Source: Kitasatospora purpeofusca | Lineage (GTDB): Bacteria; Actinomycetota; Actinomycetes; Streptomycetales; Streptomycetaceae | Assembly: GCF_000718025.1 (NCBI RefSeq) | Contig: NZ_JODS01000037.1 | Location: forward strand, 1 to 64,000 | DNA length: 64,000 nt | Direction: 5' to 3' | Shown here: positions 33,578-41,385 of the stretch, piece after piece | How the letters are laid out: each line of letters opens with the position of its first letter | Numbering within the stretch: position 1 is the stretch's first letter | Notes under the pieces: model-generated | Database searches by the model: none | Told to the model about the DNA's origin: nothing | What the model saw: the letters and a program-made list of their open reading frames with translations, nothing else | Translations under genes and position numbers: made by a program

Positions 33578-34690
33578 TCAGTCCCGGCGGGCCCGCAGCG
33601 CGGCGCGGAACCGCCGCACCACCACCTCGACGTCCTCCCGGGCGGAGAACCCCGCCGCGTAGACATGGCCGCCGCCGCCCAGCTCGGCGCAGGCGGCCGC
33701 GACGTCCACCGCGCCCTTGGAGCGGGAGGAGCCGCGCAGGGTGCCGTCCGGGTCCTGCTTGAGCACCAGCGCCACCTCGGCCTCGGCCGGGCGGCGCAGG
33801 ATGTCGATCAGACCCTCGATCTCCTCGACGGTCACGCTGAACAGCACCAGCTCCTGGTACGGCACCCAGGTCCACACCAGGCCGAGGCCCTCCGCCGCGT
33901 CCGGCTCGTAGACGGCCCGGTCGAGCGCGCCGGCCAGCACCTTGAGGTAGCCGAAGGAGGAGGTGTCCCACAGCTGCCGCGAGATGAGGTCGTGCCGGAT
34001 GCCGGTGGCCAGCAGCCGCCCGGCCAGCTCGTGGGTGGCGGGCGTGGTCGCCCGGTACCGGAACGAGCCGGTGTCGGTCGCGACACCGGTGTACAGGCAG
34101 GTGGCCAGCGGCTGGTCCAGTTCGACGCCCAGCCGGCGCAGCAGTTCGTCCACCAGCACGGCAGTCGCCGGGGCATCCGGGTCGATCAGCTGGTGGGTGC
34201 CGAAGCCGGGGTTGGAGGCGTGGTGGTCGAGGACGACCAGCACCGGGGCCGCGAAGGCCTTGTCGTGCAGCAGGCCCAGCCGGCTCTCCGCGGCGACGTC
34301 GAAGCAGAGCACCAGCTCGGGGGTGTCGGGCACCGCCGAGGCCGGCACGATCAGCTCCTGGCCGGGCAGGAAGGCCAGCGACTCGGGGACGATCTGCGGA
34401 TCGTCGCCGAACGAGACCCGGACCTCCTTGCCGAGGCCCTTCAGGGCCAGCCCGGCCGCCAGCGCGGAGCCGAGCGCGTCGCCGTCCGGGCAGATGTGGC
34501 AGATCAGGTCGATCGAGCGGGCCCGGCCGATCTCGGCGACCACCTGCTGCCACAGCAGCTCGAATCCGCTCTCCTCGGCGCGCGGCCCCGGAAGCACCGC
34601 GAGGGCACCCTCCACCATGTCGGTGGAGGATGCCCCCGTGGTCGAACCGGTACCGGCTGCCGAACCGGCCGCCGCCGGCTCACCCGCCAT
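33578..34690 (-). CDS. nrnA: DHH-family nanoRNase/PAP phosphatase
   Basis: NrnA-type enzymes degrade very short RNA oligomers and dephosphorylate pAp. The 370-residue product has DHH-family motifs: HICPDGDALGS (65-75) with Asp69 and Asp71, CFDVAAESRL, DHHAS (153-157), and the DHHA1 domain GGGGHVYAAGF near the end. An N-terminal tail of about 35 Gly/Ser/Thr-rich residues precedes the domain. The gene starts 2 bp after the rbfA stop, so the two are co-translated, and it precedes truB by 110 bp. The order rbfA-nrnA-truB is conserved in Gram-positive bacteria. A missing or separate orn gene was not assessed. Confidence 0.93.
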   Translation of the reverse strand: MAGEPAAAGSAAGTGSTTGASSTDMVEGALAVLPGPRAEESGFELLWQQVVAEIGRARSIDLICHICPDGDALGSALAAGLALKGLGKEVRVSFGDDPQIVPESLAFLPGQELIVPASAVPDTPELVLCFDVAAESRLGLLHDKAFAAPVLVVLDHHASNPGFGTHQLIDPDAPATAVLVDELLRRLGVELDQPLATCLYTGVATDTGSFRYRATTPATHELAGRLLATGIRHDLISRQLWDTSSFGYLKVLAGALDRAVYEPDAAEGLGLVWTWVPYQELVLFSVTVEEIEGLIDILRRPAEAEVALVLKQDPDGTLRGSSRSKGAVDVAAACAELGGGGHVYAAGFSAREDVEVVVRRFRAALRARRD

Positions 34691-34692
34691 GA

Positions 34693-35136
34693 CTACTCGT
34701 CCTCGTCGTCACGCTCGGACGCCGGAACCTTGTACGGGTCCGCGTCGCCGGCGAAGGCCGCGCCCGCGGCGGTGGTGCGCACCGCGGCGTCGATGGCCCT
34801 GGCCCGGTCGAGCAGGTCGTCGATGTTCCTGGCGTTCTCCGGCAGGGCGTCCGCGACGAAGGTCAGCGTCGGGGTGAAGCGCACCCCGGTCTGCTTGCCG
34901 ACCTCGGAGCGGAGCACGCCCTTGGCGCTCTCCAGCGCGGCGGCCGTGGCCTCACGCTCGGTGTCGTCGCCGAAGACCGTGTAGAAGACGGTGGCCTCGC
35001 GAAGGTCACCGGTCACCCGGGCGTCCGTGATGGTCACGAACCCGAGTCGCGGGTCCTTGATCCGGCGCTCCAGGGTCTGGGCGACGACCACCTGGATGCG
35101 GTCGGCGAGCTTGCGCGCCCTTGCGGTGTCGGTCAC
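34693..35136 (-). CDS. rbfA: 30S ribosome-binding factor RbfA
   Basis: RbfA assists late 30S maturation and processing of the 16S rRNA 5' end. The 147-residue protein shows the KH-like fold pattern RIQVVVAQTLERRIKDPRLGFVTITD and the central VFGDD and LESAKGVLRSEVG helices. The C-terminus (SERDDEDE) is acidic. The start is GTG 35136 with GAGGAGG a few bases upstream. It follows the DUF503 gene by 153 bp, a stretch with no gene, and is followed at once by nrnA. Confidence 0.95.
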   Translation of the reverse strand: MTDTARARKLADRIQVVVAQTLERRIKDPRLGFVTITDARVTGDLREATVFYTVFGDDTEREATAAALESAKGVLRSEVGKQTGVRFTPTLTFVADALPENARNIDDLLDRARAIDAAVRTTAAGAAFAGDADPYKVPASERDDEDE

Positions 35137-35289
35137 GTTGCCTCCTCGTGCAGTGGGCCGGGTACTCGGGCGTGCTGCTCGCCCATCGGGGCCCCTGCCC
35201 CAAAGTACCGGCCCGCGCCCAGCCTTGTGGGCGCTCTCGGTCCTGATCTGTGTGAGAACGGCGACTCGCGCCGTCCGCTTCCACAGTTC

Positions 35290-35586
35290 TCATTCGTCGT
35301 CGTCGTTGTGGTAGCGCCTCCTGGCGGAGAGCAGCTGAACCTCGGGGCGGCCGGCGACCAACCGCTCACAGCTGTCCAGGATCTCGGTGACGTACCCGGC
35401 TTCGCCGGACACCACCGCGAGGCCGATCTCGGCCCGGCGGTGCAGATCCTGGTTCCCGGTCTCGGCAGCGCACACGCTGTACTTGCGCTGCAGTTCGGCC
35501 ACGATGGGCCGCACGATCGACCGCTTCTCCTTGAGCGAGTGGACGTCGCCCAGCAGGAGGTCGAAGGTGAGTGTTCCCACGAACAT
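35290..35586 (-). CDS. DUF503 family protein
   Basis: A 98-residue protein (MFVGTLTFDLLLGDVHSLKEKRSIVRPIV...) matching DUF503, a small conserved family between infB and rbfA in many Gram-positive bacteria. The function is unknown; some members have a ferredoxin-like fold. There is no Shine-Dalgarno sequence close to the ATG; instead a small hairpin (35593-35610) lies 6 bp upstream, so translation may depend on upstream structure or be leaderless. Two further hairpins lie between it and infB, which suggests it is largely uncoupled from infB. Confidence 0.92.
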   Translation of the reverse strand: MFVGTLTFDLLLGDVHSLKEKRSIVRPIVAELQRKYSVCAAETGNQDLHRRAEIGLAVVSGEAGYVTEILDSCERLVAGRPEVQLLSARRRYHNDDDE

Positions 35587-35592
35587 GTGTGA

Positions 35593-35650
35593 CAGGTCAG
35601 AGCCGACCTGGAAGGCCTCGGGGAGCGGTTCCCGAACGGGACCGCTCCCC
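35593..35650 (-). promoter_or_regulatory. Two hairpins ahead of the DUF503 gene
   Basis: Hairpin 1: CAGGTC (35593-35598) with GACCTG (35605-35610), 6 bp. Hairpin 2: GGGGAGCGGTTCCCG (35620-35634) with CGGGACCGCTCCCC (35637-35650), 14 bp with one bulged T. On the minus strand they follow the infB terminator and precede the DUF503 start by 6 bp. They could be terminators, processing sites or translation controls. Confidence 0.55.
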
Positions 35651-35668
35651 GGACCCTACACAGCAGGA

Positions 35669-35711
35669 CCGGGGCCGGTCGACGGAAATACCACCCGTCG
35701 ACCGGCCCCGG
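35669..35711 (-). terminator. Terminator downstream of infB
   Basis: CCGGGGCCGGTCGACGG (35669-35685) pairs perfectly with CCGTCGACCGGCCCCGG (35695-35711), 17 bp, with a 9-nt loop, 11 bp past the infB stop. One of the strongest stems in the window. Confidence 0.85.
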
Positions 35712-35722
35712 CAGCCACCCGC

Positions 35723-38700
35723 TTACGCGCGCGGCTTCTCGCGCATCTCGTAGGTCTCGATGATGTCGTCGACCTTGATGTCGTTGAACGAACCCAGGGT
35801 CACACCGGCCTCGAAGCCCTCGCGGACCTCGGTCGCGTCGTCCTTGAAGCGACGCAGACCCTCGATGGTGAGGCTCTCCGCCACGACCTTGCCGTCGCGC
35901 AGCAGGCGGGCCTTGGTGTTGCGGCGGATGATGCCGTCGCGGACCAGGACACCGGCGATGTTGCCGAACTTGGAGGAGCGGAAGACCTCGCGGATCTCCG
36001 CGGCGCCGAGGCGCACCTCCTCGTACTCCGGCTTGAGCTTGCCCTTGAGGGCGTTCTCGATCTCCTCGATCGCCTGGTAGATGACCGAGTAGTACCGGAC
36101 GTCCACGCCTTCCTTGTCGGCAGCAGCGCGCGCACGGCCTTCGGCGCGCACGTTGAAGCCGATGATGATGGCGTCCGAGCCCATCGCCAGGTCCACGTCG
36201 GACTCGGTGATGGCACCCACACCGCGGTGCAGGACCCGGAGCTCGACCTCCTCGCCCACGTCCAGCTTGACGAGGGCGTCCTCGAGGGCTTCCACCGAAC
36301 CGGAGACGTCACCCTTGATGATGAGGTTGAGCTGCTCGATGGAGCCGGCGGCGATGGCCTTGTCCAGGTCCTCCAGGGACACCCGGACCCGACGCTGCGC
36401 GAAGGCGGCGTTGCGGTCGCGGGCCGAGCGCTTCTCGGCGATCTGGCGGGCGGTGCGGTCCTCGTCGACGACGATGAAGCTGTCGCCGGCGCGGGGCACC
36501 GAGGTCAGACCGAGCAGCAGCACCGGACGGGACGGGCCGGCCTCGGCGAGGCTGTTGCCGTTCTCGTCCAGCATCGCGCGGACGCGGCCGTAGGCGTCGC
36601 CGACCACGATCGAGTCGCCGACGCGGAGGGTACCGCGCTGCACGAGGACGGTCGCCATGGCACCGCGGCCCTTGTCGAGGTGGGCCTCGATGGCGATACC
36701 CTGCGCGTCCTGCTCGGGGTTGGCCCGCAGGTCGAGCGAGGCGTCCGCGGTCAGGACCACGGCCTCCAGCAGCTGCTCGATGTTGAGGCCCTGGCGCGCG
36801 GAGATGTCGACGAACATGGTGTCGCCGCCGTACTCCTCGGCCACCAGACCGAACTCGGTCAGCTGACCGCGGACCTTGGTCGGGTCGGCGCCCTCGACGT
36901 CGATCTTGTTGACGGCGACCACGATCGGCACACCCGCGGCCTTGGCGTGGTTGAGCGCCTCGACCGTCTGCGGCATGACACCGTCGTTGGCCGCGACCAC
37001 CAGGATCGCGATGTCGGTGGACTTGGCACCACGGGCACGCATGGCGGAGAACGCCTCGTGACCCGGGGTGTCGAGGAAGGTGATCGGGCGCTGCTCGCCG
37101 TTCACCTCGGTGACCACCTGGTACGCACCGATGTGCTGGGTGATGCCACCGGCCTCGCCGGCCACCACGTTGGACTTGCGGATGGCGTCCAGCAGGCGGG
37201 TCTTACCGTGGTCGACGTGACCCATGACGGTGACGACCGGCGGGCGCGGGGCCAGCTGGTCCTCGTCGCCCTCGTTGGCGCCGAAGTCGATGTCGAACGA
37301 CTCCAGCAGCTCGCGGTCCTCGTCGTCCCGGCTGACGATCTCGAGCTGGAAGCCCATCTCGTCGGCCAGCAGCTGCAGCGTCGCGTCGGAGACCGACTGC
37401 GTCGCGGTGACCATCTCACCGAGGTTGAACATGACGGAGACGAGCGCGGCCGGGTTGGCGTTGATCTTCTCCGCGAAGTCCATCAGCGAGGCGCCGCTCG
37501 ACAGGCGAACGGTCTGGCCGTTGCCGCGAGGCAGCATCACACCGCCGACGGACGGGGCCTGCATGGCCTCGTACTCCTGGCGCTTCGCCCGCTTCGACTT
37601 GCGACCACGGGCCGGACGGCCACCGGGGCCGCGGCCGAAGGCACCCTGCGTGCCACCACGGGCACCCGGGCCACCGGGACGGCCGCCGAAGCCACCCGGA
37701 CGCGGACCGAAGCCACCGCCGCCACCCGGGGCACCGCCACCGGGACGGGGGCCGCCGAAGCCGCCACCGGCCGGACGCGAGCCCGGACCGGCCGGACGGC
37801 CCTGGAAGCCCGGACGGGCGCCACCGGCACCCGGACCACCCGGACGGCCACCGGGGCCACCCGGACCACGGCCACCGGGGCCGGGACGCGGGCCCGGACC
37901 GGCCGGACGCTGCGGCATCATGCCCGGGTTCGGACGCGGCATGCCCGACGGGGTCGGACGCGGGCCGGCCGGACGGGGCATGCCGTCGGGACGCGGAGCA
38001 CCGGCACCGGGGCCACCGGCGCCCGGGGCGCCCTGGCCGCCGGGACGGGGACGGTCGCCACCCGGACGGGGAGCACCGGCACCCGGAGCACCCTGACCAC
38101 CCGGACGCGGACGGTCGCCACCGGGACGGGGACGGTCGCCACCCGGACGGGGAGCACCGGCACCCGGAGCACCCTGACCACCCGGACGCGGACGGTCGCC
38201 ACCCGGACGGGGACGGTCGCCGCCCTGGCCGGCCGGAGCACCCGGACGCGCGCCCGGCGCGCCGGGACGACGGTCGCCGGGGCGGGCCATACCGGTGGCG
38301 CTGCCCGAGGTGAACGGGTTGTTGCCCGGACGCGGACCGGCCGGACGCGGGCCCGGACGGGCGCCGCTGCCGGCGGCGGGAGCACCGGCGGCGGGGCCGC
38401 CGGTGGAGCGCGGGGCCTGGGCGGCCGGGCGCGGAGCCTCGGTCTCACCGGACACGGGGGCCGGCGAGGAGAACTCGGCCGCCGGAGCGGCCGGGGCCGC
38501 AGCCGCGGGACGCGGCGCCGGACGCGGGCCCGGTGCCGGAGCACCGGCCGGCCGGGACGCGGGGGCGGCGGCGGGCGCGGCCGGAGCCGCGGGGGCGGCG
38601 GCCGCAGGGGTCGGACGGGGACCGGGGGTCGCGCTGGGGCGCGGACCCGGGGTCGGAGCACCCGGCTTGGGTGCGCCCGCGGCCGAACCGGCCGAGGGCT

Positions 38701-38914
38701 GGGGCGCCGCGGGCTTCCGCGGGCCCGGCTTGGCAGCAGAGCCACCACCGGTGGGGGCAACGCCAAGCGCGTCAGTCAACTTGCGCACGACCGGCGCCTC
38801 GATCGTCGAGGACGCCGAACGGACGAACTCGCCCAGCTCGGTGAGCTTGGCCATCACGGCCTTGCTCTCCAAACCAAGCTCCTTGGCGAGCTCGTAAACC
38901 CGGACCTTAGCCAC
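35723..38914 (-). CDS. infB: Translation initiation factor IF-2
   Basis: IF-2 is the GTPase that brings fMet-tRNA to the 30S subunit and promotes 70S formation. I start at GTG 38914 (AKVRVYELAKELG) because AGGAG lies four bases upstream; this gives 1063 residues, and the six-codon longer frame would include the ribosome-binding site. Residues 1-55 are the IF2_N domain. About 60-430 is a disordered Gly/Pro/Arg-rich region typical of streptomycete IF-2. A second IF2_N-like helix precedes the G domain (VTVMGHVDHGKT, near 565; NKIDVEG). Domains II-IV and the C2 fMet-tRNA-binding domain complete it. The repeat-rich N-terminal part contains an 81-bp tandem duplication. A strong terminator follows. 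Confidence 0.97.
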   Translation of the reverse strand: MAKVRVYELAKELGLESKAVMAKLTELGEFVRSASSTIEAPVVRKLTDALGVAPTGGGSAAKPGPRKPAAPQPSAGSAAGAPKPGAPTPGPRPSATPGPRPTPAAAAPAAPAAPAAAPASRPAGAPAPGPRPAPRPAAAAPAAPAAEFSSPAPVSGETEAPRPAAQAPRSTGGPAAGAPAAGSGARPGPRPAGPRPGNNPFTSGSATGMARPGDRRPGAPGARPGAPAGQGGDRPRPGGDRPRPGGQGAPGAGAPRPGGDRPRPGGDRPRPGGQGAPGAGAPRPGGDRPRPGGQGAPGAGGPGAGAPRPDGMPRPAGPRPTPSGMPRPNPGMMPQRPAGPGPRPGPGGRGPGGPGGRPGGPGAGGARPGFQGRPAGPGSRPAGGGFGGPRPGGGAPGGGGGFGPRPGGFGGRPGGPGARGGTQGAFGRGPGGRPARGRKSKRAKRQEYEAMQAPSVGGVMLPRGNGQTVRLSSGASLMDFAEKINANPAALVSVMFNLGEMVTATQSVSDATLQLLADEMGFQLEIVSRDDEDRELLESFDIDFGANEGDEDQLAPRPPVVTVMGHVDHGKTRLLDAIRKSNVVAGEAGGITQHIGAYQVVTEVNGEQRPITFLDTPGHEAFSAMRARGAKSTDIAILVVAANDGVMPQTVEALNHAKAAGVPIVVAVNKIDVEGADPTKVRGQLTEFGLVAEEYGGDTMFVDISARQGLNIEQLLEAVVLTADASLDLRANPEQDAQGIAIEAHLDKGRGAMATVLVQRGTLRVGDSIVVGDAYGRVRAMLDENGNSLAEAGPSRPVLLLGLTSVPRAGDSFIVVDEDRTARQIAEKRSARDRNAAFAQRRVRVSLEDLDKAIAAGSIEQLNLIIKGDVSGSVEALEDALVKLDVGEEVELRVLHRGVGAITESDVDLAMGSDAIIIGFNVRAEGRARAAADKEGVDVRYYSVIYQAIEEIENALKGKLKPEYEEVRLGAAEIREVFRSSKFGNIAGVLVRDGIIRRNTKARLLRDGKVVAESLTIEGLRRFKDDATEVREGFEAGVTLGSFNDIKVDDIIETYEMREKPRA
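38045..38222 (-). repeat. 81-bp tandem duplication in the infB N-terminal region
   Basis: Unit 1 is 38045-38125, unit 2 is 38126-38206, and a third partial copy starts at 38207. The full units differ at about one position. Each encodes 27 residues made of GGDRPRPGG and QGAPGAGAPRP. Being a multiple of three it keeps the frame. The near identity at nucleotide level indicates a recent duplication. Confidence 0.9.
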
Positions 38915-38976
38915 TTCACTCCTGTTCATGAGTCCGGGGGTCTCGTCCGCCGGACTGTCGCTACTTCATGGGCGTA

Positions 38977-39020
38977 CCCATCGCGTACTCATCGCGTACT
39001 CATCGAGTGCTCATCGCAAT
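38977..39020. repeat. Four 11-bp tandem repeats upstream of infB
   Basis: CCCATCGCGTA, CTCATCGCGTA, CTCATCGAGTG and CTCATCGCAAT, back to back in the ylxR-infB gap, 63-106 bp upstream of the infB start. The period equals about one helical turn. They are AT-richer than the surroundings. A protein-binding array or a slippage product are both possible. Confidence 0.75.
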
Positions 39021-39126
39021 CTCGACCTACTTCCACATCGCGAGGTACCTGACTGGTGGCACGACGTACGGCTGCCCGTGCGCCGTGCTTGTTGCGGTGG
39101 TTCTCCGCCGCGCGAGCGGCGCGCTG

Positions 39127-39423
39127 TCACGGGGAGCTGTCGCTCACCCGCACCTCGATGAACCCGCGGAGCCGCTCGGTGTCGAGCGCGCCCTGGAGCC
39201 GGAAGGCCCGGGGGAACGCCCGTCGGCGGACCGCGAGGTCGAGACAGGCCGGTTCAGGGTGCAGATGCGCTCCCCGGCCCGGCAGTGCGCCACGTGGATC
39301 AGGGACGCAGACGCCCTCGACCGCCGTGACACGCAACAGCTGGTGCTTGGCCGCGCGCTTGCGGCAGCCCACGCAGGTGCGTTCCGGGCGTGCTCGGACA
39401 TGCGTCCGGCCAGACGAAGGCAA
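39127..39423 (-). CDS. ylxR: YlxR-family (DUF448) RNA-binding protein
   Basis: A 98-residue basic protein with the DUF448 signature PERTCVGCRKRAAKHQLLRV and a GRGAHLHPEPACLDLAVRRRAF segment. YlxR-type proteins sit between nusA and infB in Gram-positive operons; reports link them to RNase P modulation and nucleoid association. I choose the TTG at 39423 because GGAGGGG lies just upstream; the longer frame to 39495 reads through low-complexity proline/glycine sequence and the ribosome-binding site. nusA ends 75 bp upstream. The 212 bp to infB hold four 11-bp repeats and no gene. Confidence 0.9.
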   Translation of the reverse strand: MPSSGRTHVRARPERTCVGCRKRAAKHQLLRVTAVEGVCVPDPRGALPGRGAHLHPEPACLDLAVRRRAFPRAFRLQGALDTERLRGFIEVRVSDSSP

Positions 39424-39498
39424 GTCTACCCCTCCGAAGGGACATGGCGCCGCCCCGCCGGTTCCGGGGGGAACGGCGGGGGGCTCCGACAACAACGA

Positions 39499-40500
39499 CT
39501 ACTCGGCCGGGGACTCCGGCTCGGCGCCCTCGGTGTCCGGTCGGATGTCGATCCGCCAGCCGGTCAGACGGGCGGCCAGGCGGGCGTTCTGCCCCTCCTT
39601 GCCGATCGCCAGCGACAGCTGGTAGTCCGGCACGATCACCCGTGCGGAGCGCTGCGCCAGGTCGACGATCTCCACACTCGTCACCCGCGCGGGGGACAGC
39701 GCCGCGGCGACCATCTCGCGCGGGTCCTCCGACCAGTCGACGATGTCGATCTTCTCGCCGTGCAGCTCGCCCATCACCGCGCGCACCCGGGCACCCATCG
39801 GGCCGATGCAGGCGCCCTTGGCGTTCAGGCCCTGGCGGCGCGACCAGACCGCGATCTTCGTCCGGTGGCCGGCCTCGCGGGCGATCGCGGCGATCTCGAC
39901 GCTGCCGTCCGCGATCTCCGGGACCTCCAGCGCGAACAGCTTGCGGACCAGGTTGGGGTGGGTGCGCGACAGCGTCACCGACGCCCCGCGGACACCCCGG
40001 CGCACGGCCACGACGTAGCACTTCAGCCGGGTGCCGTGGCGGTAGTCCTCCCCCGGGACCTGCTCCTGCGGCGGCAGGATGGCCTCCAGCTTGCCGATGT
40101 CGACCAGCACGTTCTTCGGGTCGTTGCCCTGCTGGACGACACCGGTGACGATGTCGCCCTCCTTGCCCGCGTACTCGCCGAAGGTCTGGTCGTCGGCGGC
40201 GTCGCGCAGCCGCTGCATCATGACCTGCATGCCGATGCTGGAGGCGATCCGGCCGAAGCCGCTCGGGGTGTCGTCGAACTCCTTCGGCTCGACGCCCTCG
40301 TCCAGCTCCGACGCGTCCTCGGTGGCCCAGACCGTCACGTGGCCGGACTGGCGGTCCAGCTCGACCCGGGCGCGGCGGCGCGAGCCCTCGGTGCGGTGGT
40401 ACGCGGTGAGGAGGGCCGACTCGATCGACTCGACCACGAGGCCGAAGGGGATGTTCTTCTCGCTGACCAGCGTGCGCAGGGCACTCATGTCGATGTCCAC
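39499..40500 (-). CDS. nusA: Transcription termination/antitermination protein NusA
   Basis: NusA binds RNA polymerase and nascent RNA and controls pausing, termination and rRNA antitermination. The 333-residue product has the N-terminal RNAP-binding domain (residues 1-110), an S1 domain (about 115-180, GDIVTGVVQQG), and two KH domains with KGACIGPMGARVRAV and SLAIGKEGQNARLAARLTGW. It lacks the acidic C-terminal repeats of enterobacterial NusA, as is normal for actinobacteria. The start is ATG 40500, 57 bp after rimP. The order rimP-nusA-ylxR-infB is the conserved one. Confidence 0.97.
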   Translation of the reverse strand: MDIDMSALRTLVSEKNIPFGLVVESIESALLTAYHRTEGSRRRARVELDRQSGHVTVWATEDASELDEGVEPKEFDDTPSGFGRIASSIGMQVMMQRLRDAADDQTFGEYAGKEGDIVTGVVQQGNDPKNVLVDIGKLEAILPPQEQVPGEDYRHGTRLKCYVVAVRRGVRGASVTLSRTHPNLVRKLFALEVPEIADGSVEIAAIAREAGHRTKIAVWSRRQGLNAKGACIGPMGARVRAVMGELHGEKIDIVDWSEDPREMVAAALSPARVTSVEIVDLAQRSARVIVPDYQLSLAIGKEGQNARLAARLTGWRIDIRPDTEGAEPESPAE

Positions 40501-40557
40501 GGCTACGCCTCCTCGTCTTTCGTCACGTTCTTCATGGTGCGGTCGGTGCGCAGGTCG

Positions 40558-41088
40558 TCACTCCGCACCGTCGTCCCCCTCTTCGAGCAGCTCGTCGAGC
40601 TGCTCGTCGTCCTTGCGGTTGAACTCCACCTGGACGCGAGCACGGTCGACCTCGGCGTACTCCAGCCGGCGCTCCTTGGCCCGTCCGCGGCCCTTGACCG
40701 GCTGCACCTCGACCAGCGCGCCGTCCTCGTCGGCCGCCAGCACCCGGGCGACGATCTCCCCGCCGTCGACCAGGTGGATCTTGGCCAGCCGGCCCTCGGC
40801 GCGGATCCAGTGCCGGGGAAGGTCCAGCGGACGCTCCGCACCCGGTGATCCGACCTCCAGCACGTACGCGCCGGAACCCATCACGTCCGACTCGTCCAGG
40901 GCCTCGCCGACCAGCCGGCTGAACTCGGCAACGGTGTCCAGGTCCACGCCGCCGTCGGCGTCCACGTCGATCTGCACCTGGCGGCGGCTGCCCGCCTGGG
41001 TGACCTTGACGTCCTCCAGGTCCAGGCCCGACTGCGCGGCCAGCGGCTCCAGCAACGCACGCAGCCGGTCGATGTGGGTGGTGCTCAT
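40558..41088 (-). CDS. rimP: Ribosome maturation factor RimP
   Basis: RimP assists assembly of the 30S subunit. The 176-residue product from ATG 41088 shows the two-domain pattern: RALLEPLAAQSGLDLEDVKV and QVQIDVDADGGVDLDTVAEFSRLVGEALDE, then YVLEVGSPGAERPL. The C-terminal tail is acidic (LLEEGDDGAE). GAGGAG lies nine bases before the ATG; an in-frame extension to 41211 is not supported. It is the first gene of the minus-strand nusA-infB block and is divergent from the lipoprotein gene across 297 bp (41089-41385). That gap holds both promoters but no gene that I can support. Confidence 0.95.
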   Translation of the reverse strand: MSTTHIDRLRALLEPLAAQSGLDLEDVKVTQAGSRRQVQIDVDADGGVDLDTVAEFSRLVGEALDESDVMGSGAYVLEVGSPGAERPLDLPRHWIRAEGRLAKIHLVDGGEIVARVLAADEDGALVEVQPVKGRGRAKERRLEYAEVDRARVQVEFNRKDDEQLDELLEEGDDGAE

Positions 41089-41385
41089 CCGGGTGGACTC
41101 CTCGGCCGCGTCTGCTGTTGTCGGAAGGTCGCACCGCACCCACCGGCGCCGTTCCGGCGCGCGGCCGGGTCGCGGCAGCTCGGCCCAAAGCCTAGCCGGT
41201 GAACCGCCCAACCACCGATTCCGCCCCCGGCAGCGCCAGCCCCTCCCGGCCCGGTGCGAGCAAGCTCACACGGGCCGCTCGCGCCCGCCGGGAGGGCAAT
41301 CCACGCCCGCACAGGTGAGGATTCTGTAATCATTCACGCCAGCGAGGGCAGGCCGTCCTCCCGTACCCGCCCCGGAGTGACACCC

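Noticed and set aside
38045..38222. CRISPR-like array in infB
   Set aside because: The units are contiguous with no unique spacers and are in-frame protein repeats.
38977..39020. 11-bp repeats as a CRISPR or origin iteron array
   Set aside because: Too short and without spacers for CRISPR, and no replication gene is near. They are kept only as a promoter-region repeat.
35387..39052. A 1221-codon plus-strand open frame opposite infB
   Set aside because: Gly/Ala/Arg/Thr repeats are the antisense reading of the infB repeat region.
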